Of a stretch of DNA of 64,000 nucleotides, positions 32,129 through 41,226 are shown piece by piece. The notes under the pieces were generated by a model. It was not told where the DNA came from and did not search any database. It saw nothing but the letters and a program-made list of their open reading frames with translations. The position numbers and the translations under genes were made by a program. How positions within the stretch are numbered: position 1 is the stretch's first letter; every line of letters begins with the position of its first letter. Where the stretch lies: assembly GCF_032397745.1 (NCBI RefSeq), contig NZ_CP135921.1, positions 4,700,501 through 4,764,500 of the forward strand, read 5' to 3'. Source of the DNA: Bradyrhizobium prioriisuperbiae. Its GTDB lineage: Bacteria > Pseudomonadota > Alphaproteobacteria > Rhizobiales > Xanthobacteraceae.

Positions 32129-32959
32129 TCAGCGAAGCGTCAGCCGCAGCCCCTGCACGTCGATGCCGGCGAGTGTGGTCGACCAGGTTTCGCCGGCGGC
32201 GATGGGCATCGCATCGGTGAGTGTGCCGGTGGTGATGATTTCGCCGGCGGCGAGCGGCTCGCTGCCTGGGTGGCGGGCGATCTCGTCGATCAGAAAACGC
32301 AGCGCCGGCAGGGGACCATCAAGCACATTCTGGGCGCGGCCCTCCCGGCTGAGACCGTCATTCCGCTTGAGCTGGAGCGTGAATGTGCCGAGCGCCTTGT
32401 CCCAGCGCGCGAGATCGTCGGTGATGGTGTGGCGTTCACCAATCAGGTAGGCCGCGTGCATGCCATAACCGGCGATCGCATCCGTCGCGGTGAACGACCA
32501 GTTCGGATAGACCGACTGCACGACCTCGAAACCATGGGCGATCCAGTCGATGCATCCCAGCAGTTCGGCGTCGTTCATGCCGCTCTGCGGCGCGCGGGCC
32601 AGATGCAGCGCGATTTCCGGCTCGATCAGCGGCTGCGCAAGGCCGGCCAGCGCGAAGTCGCCGCCGCCCGCGGGCAGATCGTGCACCGTCTTGTCGTACA
32701 TGTAGTTCCAGATAGGCCCGTTGACGCCGTAGGTTGTCCACATGCTGCGGTTGGTGAAGCCGATCTTGCGGCCGACCGGCGTCTCGCCCCGCGCCTTGCG
32801 CAGGTCGCGCAACTTGGCGACCACGGCATAGGCGTCCGCCACATCGAGGCCGCCGGGCCGCGAGGCGAACGGCGTGACCTGCCGTCCACTGCCCAGCAAG
32901 CCAAGTAATTCACGCGCGATCGCATCGGTGTTGGCGGCTGATCGTTCTGCGGCAGTCAT
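32129..32959 (-). CDS. 2-keto-4-pentenoate hydratase / fumarylacetoacetase-fold hydratase
   Basis: Cytosolic hydratase of the MhpD/HpaH type, 276 residues from ATG 32959. Hydrates 2-hydroxypenta-2,4-dienoate-like compounds late in aromatic meta-cleavage. Family segments: GRKIGFTNRSMWTTYGVNGP, the metal ligand region IEPEIALHLARAP (E-P-E-x-A), and GEIITTGTLTDAMPIAAGET. An in-frame ATG at 33103 would add 48 residues not typical of the family. No other aromatic pathway genes adjoin it; the unknown operon ends 10 bp away on the opposite strand. Confidence 0.87.
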   Translation of the reverse strand: MTAAERSAANTDAIARELLGLLGSGRQVTPFASRPGGLDVADAYAVVAKLRDLRKARGETPVGRKIGFTNRSMWTTYGVNGPIWNYMYDKTVHDLPAGGGDFALAGLAQPLIEPEIALHLARAPQSGMNDAELLGCIDWIAHGFEVVQSVYPNWSFTATDAIAGYGMHAAYLIGERHTITDDLARWDKALGTFTLQLKRNDGLSREGRAQNVLDGPLPALRFLIDEIARHPGSEPLAAGEIITTGTLTDAMPIAAGETWSTTLAGIDVQGLRLTLR

Positions 32960-33142
32960 GGCATTCCCCGTTGCGTTTCTTGTTTCAAGGACGCGGAGAC
33001 TAGCTGCGATTGATGCATTCGCCCAGATGGTCCGGACATAAAAGGCGGACAAAGGACACAAAAATTGTTGCGCCCATCCGTGTTGACGAACGCGCGATGG
33101 CATCTTGCGGGACGCACCAGCGCACGGCGCTCATGATCTCGC

Positions 33143-34900
33143 TCAGGAGTTGTCGTCAGCTTCGGTGCGCGGGGCGATGAACGTGCCGTTCGGCTGATGA
33201 TAAACCAGCTCGTCGATGATGCCGGACGGGCCGCGGCGAAATTCCACGCGAAAGCCGTCGAGCTCGACAATGCTGAAGATCGCGTCCTGGTAGGGACGCA
33301 GGTGGTACAGCGGCTGGAACGGCAGCTTGAGTGTGAGCTGGCCGTCGGCCTCCTGCGATACGGCATGGATGTCGCCGCCGCGGGTGTAGCGGCCGACGCA
33401 GGCGGTGCGGAAAGCGGGATCCATGCAGGCGCCGGCGGGGGCGCGCGTGAAAACGATATCCGTGACCAGCGCCTCGAGCTGGGCGGACAGGCTTGCGATG
33501 TTGCCGTCGCGATCGGTGCCAAACGAGATCGCGAGGCGATCCGGGTTCAGCTCGCCGATGATCTCCGGCAGCTCGAATGTGTCGTAGTGACGATGCGACA
33601 AGGGGGCGGCCATGCCGCGATAGGCCCAGTGCAGCGCATCGCCGGTCTGTGTGATCACCATCCGTCCATAGGCGGAATGTTCGTAAGCACCGGCATAATC
33701 GGCCAGGCCGTGACTCGGACGCGTGTCCGATTTGCGCGCCGTCCGCCGCGTCTGCTCGTCGATCTCTTGCTGCTCCAGGGATTTGCGGCGCATCTCGCGC
33801 AGGCGCGCCAGCCAGGGCACCGGCTCGTTGCTGCAGACATGATCGAAGATCCGGTTGATCAGGATGCTGGGCACCGGATTGCCGTCCCCCCGGTTGCTGA
33901 ACACCGCGACCCCGATATTTCGCCCCGGCAGCAGGCGCAGCAGGGTGTTCCAGCCGATCCAGCCGCCAGCGTGCCCCACCACGCGTTCTCCGCGATAGGT
34001 GAACGAGCCGAAGCCAAGACCATAATGCGAGTGACCGAATTCGGCGAATTCGGGCGCACCCGCGAACACCCGCGGCGCCTGCATCTCGCGGATGAGCGCG
34101 GGGGACAGCAAGCGCTCGCCGGCAAACTCGCCCTCCGCGAGCAGGAATGTCATCCAGTTGGCGATGGCCGTGATCGAGGTGTTGATGGCGCCGGCGGCCG
34201 TCGTGGGAAGGGGAAACAGCTTGGCGCGGACGCGTTCGTCGCGGTTCATCAGATAGGGGACGGCGGCGTCGTCGGCTTCGACGAGGTCTTCGACCGAGAA
34301 GCTGACCGGTATCCGCAGCTTGTCGGTCAATCGCCTGCGGATGAAGTTCTCGAAGCTCAGGCCGCTGACGCGTTCGATGACGATGCCGGCGACGTTGTAG
34401 GCGAGATTGTTGTATTGGAAGGTGGTGCGGATATCCCTGGCCGGTTCGAGATGGCGCATGGCCAGCATCATCTCCTTGCGCGAGAGACCGCCCGGCATCC
34501 AGATCCAGTCGTGGCGCGGCAGGCCGGAATGATGGCAGAGCAGGTCGCGCACGGTCACACGCTCGGTGGCGACCGGATCGTGCAACCGGAATTCCGGAAT
34601 ATAATCGCGAACCGGCTTGCGCCAGTCGAGACGCCCCTCGTCGACCAGCAGCGCCAAAGCCGTTGCGGTGAACGTCTTGGTGATGGAGCAGATCAGGAAC
34701 TGGGTCTGCGTTGTCATCGGCAATCCGGCCTCGACGTCGCGCTGGCCGTAGGCTTTGAGAAGCGTCGTCTCGCCATTTTGCACCACGGCCAGCGCGATGC
34801 CGGGCACCTTCCACTCCGCCATCGCCTCCGCGGCGAGGGCATCGAGCTCGGGCACGATGGTGGCGACGGTCGTTTGTTTCGCGGCGGGCTGCGTGGTCAT
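33143..34900 (-). CDS. Serine hydrolase, beta-lactamase/class C fold with C-terminal domain
   Basis: 585 residues, no signal peptide. The penicillin-binding-like catalytic motifs are S72-I-T-K75 (LICSITKTF), Y163-N-N165 (FQYNNLAY), and HAGGWIGW replacing the KTG element. The remaining 200 residues form a separate beta-rich C-terminal domain (ADYAGAYEHSAYGRMVITQT ... FRRGPSGIIDELVYHQPNG) like DUF3471. Members act as esterases, D-aminopeptidases or peptidase-like enzymes rather than true beta-lactamases. Separate transcription unit; upstream is the family 1 repeat. Confidence 0.9.
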   Translation of the reverse strand: MTTQPAAKQTTVATIVPELDALAAEAMAEWKVPGIALAVVQNGETTLLKAYGQRDVEAGLPMTTQTQFLICSITKTFTATALALLVDEGRLDWRKPVRDYIPEFRLHDPVATERVTVRDLLCHHSGLPRHDWIWMPGGLSRKEMMLAMRHLEPARDIRTTFQYNNLAYNVAGIVIERVSGLSFENFIRRRLTDKLRIPVSFSVEDLVEADDAAVPYLMNRDERVRAKLFPLPTTAAGAINTSITAIANWMTFLLAEGEFAGERLLSPALIREMQAPRVFAGAPEFAEFGHSHYGLGFGSFTYRGERVVGHAGGWIGWNTLLRLLPGRNIGVAVFSNRGDGNPVPSILINRIFDHVCSNEPVPWLARLREMRRKSLEQQEIDEQTRRTARKSDTRPSHGLADYAGAYEHSAYGRMVITQTGDALHWAYRGMAAPLSHRHYDTFELPEIIGELNPDRLAISFGTDRDGNIASLSAQLEALVTDIVFTRAPAGACMDPAFRTACVGRYTRGGDIHAVSQEADGQLTLKLPFQPLYHLRPYQDAIFSIVELDGFRVEFRRGPSGIIDELVYHQPNGTFIAPRTEADDNS

Positions 34901-34999
34901 TCCGAATCCTCAGGCGGCAAAAGGCTTAGGCCGATGACGACGATCTGTAGTGCTACAATCCGTAGCATTCAGGATCAAACAAAACAAGGGCTCGGCCTC

Positions 35000-35081
35000 G
35001 TAGCTCGGGTGAGCGAAGCGATACCCGGGATCAATCGCCGAGCACTTCCCGGATATCGCGCTGCGCGCTCATCCGGGCTAC
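35000..35081. repeat. Palindromic intergenic element, family 1, copy 2
   Basis: GTAGCTCGGGTGAGCGAAGC at the left and GCTGCGCGCTCATCCGGGCTAC at the right, with a GATACCCGG...CCGGATATC inner arm. Variant of the element at 28868, identical in layout to the 39569 copy. It lies between two minus-strand genes (LysR and serine hydrolase). Confidence 0.85.
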
Positions 35082-35108
35082 GAACCACGCGAGCTCAGCC
35101 GTCGGAGC

Positions 35109-36020
35109 TCACCGCTGCCGTGCGTAGGCGGTCAACCGCTCCTGCAGCAGCGCGATCATCTCATCGCGCAGCGGGTCGCGTGAGCCGCGCACCCAGGCCG
35201 CTGCCAGCGGCAGCTTGTTCATGGCGCGCCGGGCGGTGCGCAGCGGAACGTAGCGCACGCCTTGCGTCGCCATGCGCGAGGTCCAGCGCGGAACGATCGC
35301 GATCCCGAGGCTTGCGGCGACCAGGTTGACGATGGTCTGCTTTTCGTCCGCGAGCTGGATCACATTCGCCTTCAGGCCGGCCTCGGCGAACAGCGTCATG
35401 GTGAGGTCGTGGCTGTGCGGACGCGAGCGCCGCTCCGGCACGATCATCGGTTGTCCCGCCAGATCGGCAACCGTGAGGGCGCTGCGTTTCGCAAGCCGAT
35501 GCCGTTCCGGCACCGCGACCACCGCGGTCTCGTGAAACAGGAACAGGATCTCCAGCCGCTTGTCCGGGTGCTCCGGCGGCCGGACCAGCGCGAGGTCGAG
35601 CCGGCCCGACAGCAGTCGCGGCAGCAGGCGAATCGTCTTGTCCTCCAGCAGCTGCACCGAGACATCGGAGCGTCGCGCGCGAAAATCGTGCAGCAACCGC
35701 GGCAACAGGCCGGCGGCGGCGCTGTCGATCGCGCCGATGCGCAGCCCCGCGGCCTGCCGGCGGGTGCGCGTCCGCATCCGTTTCGCCAGCGCATCGGCAC
35801 GGGCGATCAGGTCGCGCGCCTCGTCGAGCAGCGCCGCGCCGTCGCGGGTCAGCGCCACGCTGCGGGTGGTGCGGGTCAACAGCCGTGTGCCGAGATCTTC
35901 CTCGAGCAGGCGGATGCGACGGCCAAGCGCCGCCGGCAGCATATCGAGCCTGTGCGCCGCGCGGCCGAAATGCAGCTCGTCCGCGGTGGTGACAAAGCAG
36001 CGCAGCTGGTTCAGGTCCAT
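35109..36020 (-). CDS. LysR-family transcriptional regulator
   Basis: 303 residues from ATG 36020. The N-terminal winged helix is standard ([40 protein letters not shown], shown in two parts; HTH about residues 18-37), followed by the two-lobed effector domain ([18 protein letters not shown] onward). [12 protein letters not shown] replaces the more usual AA-x-x-L-x-x-[ST]-Q-[PS]. The gene is divergent from the tartrate/D-malate dehydrogenase gene, as LysR regulators often are from their target, and as DmlR is from DmlA in E. coli. Confidence 0.92.
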   Translation of the reverse strand: MDLNQLRCFVTTADELHFGRAAHRLDMLPAALGRRIRLLEEDLGTRLLTRTTRSVALTRDGAALLDEARDLIARADALAKRMRTRTRRQAAGLRIGAIDSAAAGLLPRLLHDFRARRSDVSVQLLEDKTIRLLPRLLSGRLDLALVRPPEHPDKRLEILFLFHETAVVAVPERHRLAKRSALTVADLAGQPMIVPERRSRPHSHDLTMTLFAEAGLKANVIQLADEKQTIVNLVAASLGIAIVPRWTSRMATQGVRYVPLRTARRAMNKLPLAAAWVRGSRDPLRDEMIALLQERLTAYARQR

Positions 36021-36102
36021 CGTGCGATCTCCTGACTCAATTGGCCGCAATTCGCTTTGCATGCTGATGACTGTGTAAGCCGGTGCATTTCGTCTCGCTC
36101 TG

Positions 36103-36193
36103 CGTCATTGCCGGGCCTGACCCGGCAATCCAGCTTACTCACCGCCCGACGGGAGTTCTAAGCTGGATCACCGGGGCAAGCCCGGTGATGACG
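36103..36193. repeat. Two-hairpin palindromic intergenic element, copy B
   Basis: CGTCATTGCCGGG...CCCGGCAAT (left hairpin) and ATCACCGGG...CCCGGTGATGACG (right hairpin), about 91 bp; ends are complementary (CGTCA/TGACG). Same design as the 4964-5080 element. It lies in the 309-bp divergent region between the LysR and dehydrogenase genes, whose other notable content is the dyad at 36244. Confidence 0.75.
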
Positions 36194-36243
36194 CTGAGTG
36201 AGGGGCGCCGAGTTGGTTCCGGCCATAACCGATATAACTCCTG

Positions 36244-36266
36244 ATTATATCATTTAATTGTATAAT
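36244..36266. promoter_or_regulatory. Candidate LysR operator / -10 region for the dehydrogenase gene
   Basis: ATTATA-N11-TATAAT is a perfect dyad in an otherwise GC-rich interval, 64 bp before the dehydrogenase start. The right arm is a consensus -10. The pattern suits a LysR-type binding site, though it is not the classical T-N11-A with a mismatch-free core. Only the symmetry is certain. Confidence 0.5.
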
Positions 36267-36329
36267 GCCATGCGGATTGATGCGGCCCTGCGGGCTCGCT
36301 TAGGGTGACAGATGAATGAGGAGCTTGTC

Positions 36330-37403
36330 ATGCGTGAATATTCCATCGCCGCGATCCCCGCCGACGGTATCGGACCGGAGGTTATCAACGCCGGTCTTGC
36401 CGTGCTCGTGGCGCTGCAGCAGCGCCTTGGGGACGTCAGCTTCAAGGTCACGACCTTCGACTGGGGCTCGGACTATTACAAGACGCATGGCGTGATGATG
36501 CCGGAAGACGGACTGACGCAGTTGAAAGCTTTCGACGCGATCTATTTCGGCGCCGTCGGCGCCCCCGACGTACCCGATCACATCACGCTGTGGGGGCTGA
36601 GGCTGCCGATCTGCCAGGGCTTCGACCAGTATGCCAATGTGCGCCCGACCAAGATCCTGCCCGGCATCACCTCGCCGCTGCGCCATGTGGGCGTGGGTGA
36701 TCTCGACTGGGTGATCGTGCGCGAGAACTCCGAGGGGGAATATGCCGGCAGCGGTGGCCGCGCCCACCGCGGCCTGCCGGAAGAGGTCGGCACGGAAGTC
36801 TCGATCTTCACCCGCGTCGGGGTCACCCGCATCATGCGCTATGCCTTCCGACTGGCGCAGGCGCGGCCGCGCAAGCTGCTCACGGTCGTGACCAAGTCGA
36901 ACGCGCAGCGCCATGGCATGGTGATGTGGGACGAAATCGCCGCGGAAGTGGCGAGCGAATTTCCCGACGTAACCTGGGACAAGATGCTGGTCGACGCCAT
37001 GACCGTGCGCATGACGCTGCATCCCAAAAGCCTCGACACCATCGTCGCCACCAACCTGCATGCGGACATTCTGTCGGATCTGGCCGGCGCGCTGGCCGGC
37101 AGTCTCGGCGTGGCGCCCACCGCCAACATCGATCCGCAGCGGCGCTTCCCCTCGATGTTCGAGCCCATTCATGGCTCGGCGTTCGACATCACCGGCAAGG
37201 GCATCGCCAATCCCGTCGCCTCGTTCTGGACCGCGGCGCAGATGCTCGAGCATCTCGGCGAGCCTGACGCGGCTGCGCGCCTGATGCGCGCGGTGGAGCA
37301 GGTCACCGGCGCCGGCATTCTCACCCCCGATGTCGGCGGCAAGGCGACGACCAAGGAGGTCACCGACGCCGTGGTGGCGGCGATCCAGGGCTCGAACGAA
37401 TAG
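36330..37403 (+). CDS. ttuC: Tartrate / D-malate dehydrogenase (isocitrate/isopropylmalate dehydrogenase family)
   Basis: NAD+- and metal-dependent oxidative decarboxylase, 357 residues. Features: IPADGIGPEV at the N-terminus, NVRPTKILPGITSPL, the substrate loop IVRENSEGEYAGSGGR, and metal-binding DAMTVRMTLHPKSLDTIVATN followed by NLHADILSDLAGALAGSLG and FEPIHGSAFDITGKGIANP (the last pieces mark this family). The sequence favours TtuC/DmlA over leuB. ATG 36330 has GAGGAG six bases upstream; ATG 36312 would add six residues. Likely under the divergent LysR protein. Confidence 0.88.
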   Translation: MREYSIAAIPADGIGPEVINAGLAVLVALQQRLGDVSFKVTTFDWGSDYYKTHGVMMPEDGLTQLKAFDAIYFGAVGAPDVPDHITLWGLRLPICQGFDQYANVRPTKILPGITSPLRHVGVGDLDWVIVRENSEGEYAGSGGRAHRGLPEEVGTEVSIFTRVGVTRIMRYAFRLAQARPRKLLTVVTKSNAQRHGMVMWDEIAAEVASEFPDVTWDKMLVDAMTVRMTLHPKSLDTIVATNLHADILSDLAGALAGSLGVAPTANIDPQRRFPSMFEPIHGSAFDITGKGIANPVASFWTAAQMLEHLGEPDAAARLMRAVEQVTGAGILTPDVGGKATTKEVTDAVVAAIQGSNE

Positions 37404-37519
37404 GGTGCGAGCGGGGAGAGGGCGCGCCGTGACCGGCGCGTCCGGGTCTCACCTGACCGGGCGGATGTTTCACACGGTTACGTTGTTCATCCGACGACCT
37501 TTTCTGCTACGGTCGGGCC

Positions 37520-38194
37520 ATGCCGAATCCATCCGACACCGCCGCGCCCCCGCTGGGGTTGCGCGAGCGCAAGAAGCAGAAAACCCGTGCCGCCATCGTG
37601 GAGGCCGCAACGCGGCTGTTCGAGCAGCGCGGTTTCGATCACGTCACCGTCGCGGAAGTCGCGGCGGCGGCCGATGTCTCGGCCAAGACGCTGTTTACGT
37701 ACTTTGCCAGCAAGGAAGACCTGCTGTTCGGCGACGAGACCGAATTGCAGGAAATGATCCTGGCCGCGATCCGCGACCGCGCGCCCGGCGAGAGCGTGCT
37801 CGGCGCGGTGCGCAGGCAGATCGAGGCGCTGGTATCGCCGCGGCAAGCGCCATCGCTGGTCAGCGGGCTCGATGGCCTGCGCCGCAGCCTTGGCGACAAT
37901 GCCGCGCTGCATGCCCGCCTGCGGCTGATGTGGGAGCGTTATGAAATCGCGATCGCCGCAGCCCTGATGCAGGAGACGGATGCGGCGGCCGACGATCCGC
38001 GCCCGCGCATGGTCGCGGCGCAGATCGTGGCGCTGTATCGACTGCTGATCTCGGACGCGGTCGGCGGCGCCCTGCTGGCGCGGGCGCCGGGAACCCGCCC
38101 GGTGGCGGTGCGACGCTGGTTCGAGGGGGCGCTCGATTTGATCGAGCAGGGCACCGGCAGCTACGGGCGGAAGGGCAAACGGCCAAAAACGTAA
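37520..38194 (+). CDS. TetR/AcrR family transcriptional regulator
   Basis: 224 residues. TetR HTH at about residues 23-66 (AATRLFEQRGFDHVTVAEVA then DVSAKTLFTYFASKEDLLFG). This subfamily (LF-x-Y-F-ASKEDLLF) includes MftR-like and P450-adjacent regulators. Its stop is immediately followed by a 29-bp A/T-rich dyad, and the cytochrome P450 gene starts 77 bp later on the same strand, so the P450 is the probable target. Ligand unknown. Confidence 0.9.
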   Translation: MPNPSDTAAPPLGLRERKKQKTRAAIVEAATRLFEQRGFDHVTVAEVAAAADVSAKTLFTYFASKEDLLFGDETELQEMILAAIRDRAPGESVLGAVRRQIEALVSPRQAPSLVSGLDGLRRSLGDNAALHARLRLMWERYEIAIAAALMQETDAAADDPRPRMVAAQIVALYRLLISDAVGGALLARAPGTRPVAVRRWFEGALDLIEQGTGSYGRKGKRPKT

Positions 38195-38223
38195 TTTTAT
38201 ATATTTATGCCTTGAATATAAAA
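38195..38223 (+). promoter_or_regulatory. A/T-rich dyad between TetR and P450 genes
   Basis: TTTTATAT (38195-38202), 13 nt, ATATAAAA (38216-38223): perfect 8-bp arms in otherwise GC-rich DNA, 48 bp upstream of the P450 start. Fits a regulator-binding site overlapping the P450 promoter; which protein binds it is inference. Confidence 0.6.
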
Positions 38224-38270
38224 CTACACTAAGTTACCTAATTGGCATTCTCCGACCAGGATGGAGTGCC

Positions 38271-39482
38271 ATGACTGTCATGCATGCAACCGATTTGCCC
38301 GCGAGCGATCTGCTGACCGATCCCCTCGCGTTGCCGATTCTGCGAACCCAGCCGTTCATGCCACCGGCGTTTTACGCGCAGCTGCGTGCCCGCGAACCGG
38401 TGAAACGGGTGATGCTGGCCGGCGGCGGCACCGCCTGGCTGGTGGCGCGCCATGTCGATGTGCGCACCGCACTGAAGGACCCCAGGCTCAGCTCGGATTC
38501 CCGCAAGCCGGGTTTTCCGGAGCCGCAGGACGCCGATCACACGCCGTTCCTGATCGAGATGGATGCGCCGGAACACACACGCCTGCGTCGTATGCTGGCG
38601 GCGGAGTTCTCGCCGTCCCGGCTGGCCGCATTGCAGGCCGATATTCAGGCCGATGCGGACCGGTTGATCGCGGCCATGCTGGCGCGTGGCAATTCGGCCG
38701 ATCTGGTTGCAGACTATGCACTGCCGATTCCGTCGCTGACCATCTGTCATCTGCTCGGCATTCCCGAAGCGGATATGGCGTTCTTTCACGAGAAGGTGGC
38801 GGTGGCGTTCTCGCTGAGCGAGGACAAGGGTGCGGCATTCGGCACGGTGATGGCGTATTTCGAAGATCTGGTGACGGCGAAGGAAAAAGCTCCCGGTGAT
38901 GGACTGATCGATCGCCTGGTGGTGGAGCGGGTTCGCACCGGCGAACTGTCGCACGACGACCTGGTGCGGCTCGCCTTCATCCTGATGATGGCGGGGTTCG
39001 AGACCACCGCGACCATGATCGCGCTCGGCGTCGCGACGCTGTTCCAGTATCCGGACCAGCTGGCGCTGTTTCGGGCCGAACATGCGCTGACCGACGGCGC
39101 GGTGGAGGAGTTGCTGCGTTTCCACAGCATCGGCGATTCCGACGGTTTGCGGGTGGCGGTAGCCGACACCGAGATCGGCGGTCAAAAAATTCGAACCGGC
39201 GAGGGCGTGATCCCGCTGGTCTGGTCCGCCAACCGTGACGAGGCCGCGTTCGAGCGCCCCGACCACCTCGATATCCGTCGCGACAGCCGCGGCCAGCTGG
39301 CATTCGGCTATGGCGTGCATCAGTGCATCGGTCTCAATCTGGCGCGGGTCGAGATGCGGCTGGCGCTGCGCACGCTGTTCGATCGGATCCCGACGCTGCG
39401 GCTCGCGGTGCCGGTGGCCGAACTGCCGTTCCGTTACGATGCGGAAGTGTTCGGCCTCAAGAACCTGCCGGTGAGGTGGTGA
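38271..39482 (+). CDS. Cytochrome P450 (bacterial class I, soluble)
   Basis: Haem-thiolate monooxygenase, 403 residues. I-helix MAGFETTATM with the conserved A-G-x-[DE]-T-T (about residues 241-250), K-helix E-x-x-R as EELLRFHS, and the haem loop FGYGVHQCIGLNLARVE, with the cysteine ligand at about residue 355. It lacks a membrane anchor, typical of bacterial P450s using a separate ferredoxin. No ferredoxin gene is adjacent. Preceded by a TetR gene and the dyad at 38195; the substrate is unknown. Confidence 0.95.
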   Translation: MTVMHATDLPASDLLTDPLALPILRTQPFMPPAFYAQLRAREPVKRVMLAGGGTAWLVARHVDVRTALKDPRLSSDSRKPGFPEPQDADHTPFLIEMDAPEHTRLRRMLAAEFSPSRLAALQADIQADADRLIAAMLARGNSADLVADYALPIPSLTICHLLGIPEADMAFFHEKVAVAFSLSEDKGAAFGTVMAYFEDLVTAKEKAPGDGLIDRLVVERVRTGELSHDDLVRLAFILMMAGFETTATMIALGVATLFQYPDQLALFRAEHALTDGAVEELLRFHSIGDSDGLRVAVADTEIGGQKIRTGEGVIPLVWSANRDEAAFERPDHLDIRRDSRGQLAFGYGVHQCIGLNLARVEMRLALRTLFDRIPTLRLAVPVAELPFRYDAEVFGLKNLPVRW

Positions 39483-39939
39483 GGGCGCTGCGGCCGAAAG
39501 CGCGCGCGAGGGCGCTTGCCGGCCCGGCGTGCTGAACTGGAAAACTGGCTCAAAGGCAACGCAGCGTCGTAGCCCGGGTGAGCGCAGCGATACCCGGGAC
39601 CGACCTCACCGGTTGCCCCGGATATCGCGCTGCGCGCTCATCCGGGCTACGGGTCATTCACACAAACGGCATCCCAGCCTCGGTCGCGCAATCGTGAAGG
39701 CGATCTGCTGAGAGGCGCCATGCCTGCATGCGTGTTTGTCCTGTCTTGCTGGTGTCATGCCGGCGGACATTAAATCAAATGCCGGAAGTCATGCGTCGGA
39801 CGAGGGCCGTGCCCATGCATGTCTCCGTTTCGGCTGCGAGTCCGGAGTCATCACTGCCGTCGCCAATGATCGTGCGGTAGTGGAACCAAAACGCCTGTGT
39901 TAGCCTTAAGGTCCTGGTCGCAGTGAGGGAGGGGGCGGG
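39483..39939. other. Intergenic region before the RND pump operon
   Basis: The first half holds the family 1 repeat (39569-39650). The rest, about 290 bp upstream of the adaptor gene, has an A/T-richer patch at 39768-39782 and probably the pump promoter, but I recognise no operator or open reading frame worth naming. Confidence 0.4.
39569..39650. repeat. Palindromic intergenic element, family 1, copy 3
   Basis: GTAGCCCGGGTGAGCGCAGC to GCTGCGCGCTCATCCGGGCTAC with the inner GATACCCGG/CCGGATATC arm, almost the same as the 35000 copy (differences mainly in the centre). Confidence 0.88.
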
Positions 39940-41226
39940 ATGCACCTTGCGAGGCTTTCGATCAGCCTGCCGATGGCGTGTGCGATTGTCGCCGGTCTCA
40001 ATACAATCGTGTATGCCCAGCCCGCGCCGGCCGGCCCTCCCGCGGTCGGCGTGATCGAGGCCACCACGCGGCCGATCACCGAAAGCAGCGAATATCTCGG
40101 CCGCATCGAGGCCACCAATCGCGTCGATATCGTCGCCCGCGTCACCGCCTTCATGGAAAAGCGCCTGTTCGAGGAAGGCGCCGACGTCAAGGAAGGCGAT
40201 CCGCTTTATCTGCTGGAGCGCGGGCCGTTCCAGGCGGATCTTGCGGCCAAGGAGGCCCAGGTCGCGCAGATGCAGGCGACGCTGGATAATGCCAAGCTGA
40301 CCACCGAGCGGCAGCGCATCCTGCTCAGCGGTCCGGCCGGCCAGCAGTCGACCTACGACACCGCGGTCGCCAACCAGCGCAGCCTCGAGGCGCAGCTGCA
40401 GGCGGCGCAGGCCCAGGTGCAGGCCTCGCAGATCAATCTCAACTACACGGATATCCGCTCGCCGATCAACGGCCGGATCGGCCGAACAGCGGTGACCATC
40501 GGCAATGTGGTCACCCCGAGTTCGGGGGTGCTCACCACCATCGTCAGCCAGGATCCGATGTACGTCACCTTTCCGGTGTCGGTGCGCGAAGCCCTCGACC
40601 TGCGCGATCGTTATGCCACGGCCGGGGGCTACGCCGCGGTGGTGATCAAGCTGCGGCTGCCGAACGGGCGCACCTACGACAAGACCGGCCAGCTCAATTT
40701 CGCCAACAACACCATCGCGCAGAACACCGATACCATCCTGCTGCGCGGCACGATTCCCAATCCGCCGCTCTACACCAACAGCAATACCGCCAACACCGGC
40801 GGTGTGGTTCGCGAATTGTTCGACGCTGAATTCGTCACCGTGATGCTGGAGGGCGTGCAGCCGGTCGAGGTGCTCGCCGTGCCGCGCTCCGCGGTGCTGT
40901 CCGACCAGCAGGGCGACTATGTGTTCGTAGTCGGCGCCGACAACAAGGCCGAGCAGCGTCGCATCCAGCTCGGACAATCGACGTCGACGGTCGCCGCTGT
41001 CATGAGCGGGATCTCGAAGGGCGACAAGGTGATTGTCGAGGGGCTGCAGCGGGTGCGTGCGGGGCAACCCGTGGCGCCGGGACCGGCGAGCCCGCAGGTG
41101 CAATCCTCGATGACGGCGGCCCCGCAGGGTGGCGGTGCCGGGACGACACCCCCGGCCGCCAAGCCCGCAGCCAAGGCCGGCGGCTCCGGGGCGGCGGCTC
41201 CCGCAGCGGCGGGTGCGGGCAAATGA
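39940..41226 (+). CDS. RND efflux periplasmic adaptor (MexE/AcrA type)
   Basis: 428 residues with a signal peptide ([20 protein letters not shown], cleavage near AQP). The first lipoyl half is [20 protein letters not shown], the coiled-coil hairpin runs about residues 95-165, the second lipoyl half is [20 protein letters not shown], then beta-barrel and membrane-proximal domains. The C-terminus is an unusual low-complexity Pro/Ala/Gly/Gln tail (about residues 380-428). The stop overlaps the pump gene start (ATGA), so the two are coupled. No outer-membrane channel gene follows. Confidence 0.93.
   Translation: MHLARLSISLPMACAIVAGLNTIVYAQPAPAGPPAVGVIEATTRPITESSEYLGRIEATNRVDIVARVTAFMEKRLFEEGADVKEGDPLYLLERGPFQADLAAKEAQVAQMQATLDNAKLTTERQRILLSGPAGQQSTYDTAVANQRSLEAQLQAAQAQVQASQINLNYTDIRSPINGRIGRTAVTIGNVVTPSSGVLTTIVSQDPMYVTFPVSVREALDLRDRYATAGGYAAVVIKLRLPNGRTYDKTGQLNFANNTIAQNTDTILLRGTIPNPPLYTNSNTANTGGVVRELFDAEFVTVMLEGVQPVEVLAVPRSAVLSDQQGDYVFVVGADNKAEQRRIQLGQSTSTVAAVMSGISKGDKVIVEGLQRVRAGQPVAPGPASPQVQSSMTAAPQGGGAGTTPPAAKPAAKAGGSGAAAPAAAGAGK

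Noticed and set aside
33197..35329. 710-codon plus-strand frame opposite the serine hydrolase gene
   Set aside because: The minus strand carries a full set of beta-lactamase-fold motifs; the plus frame has none.
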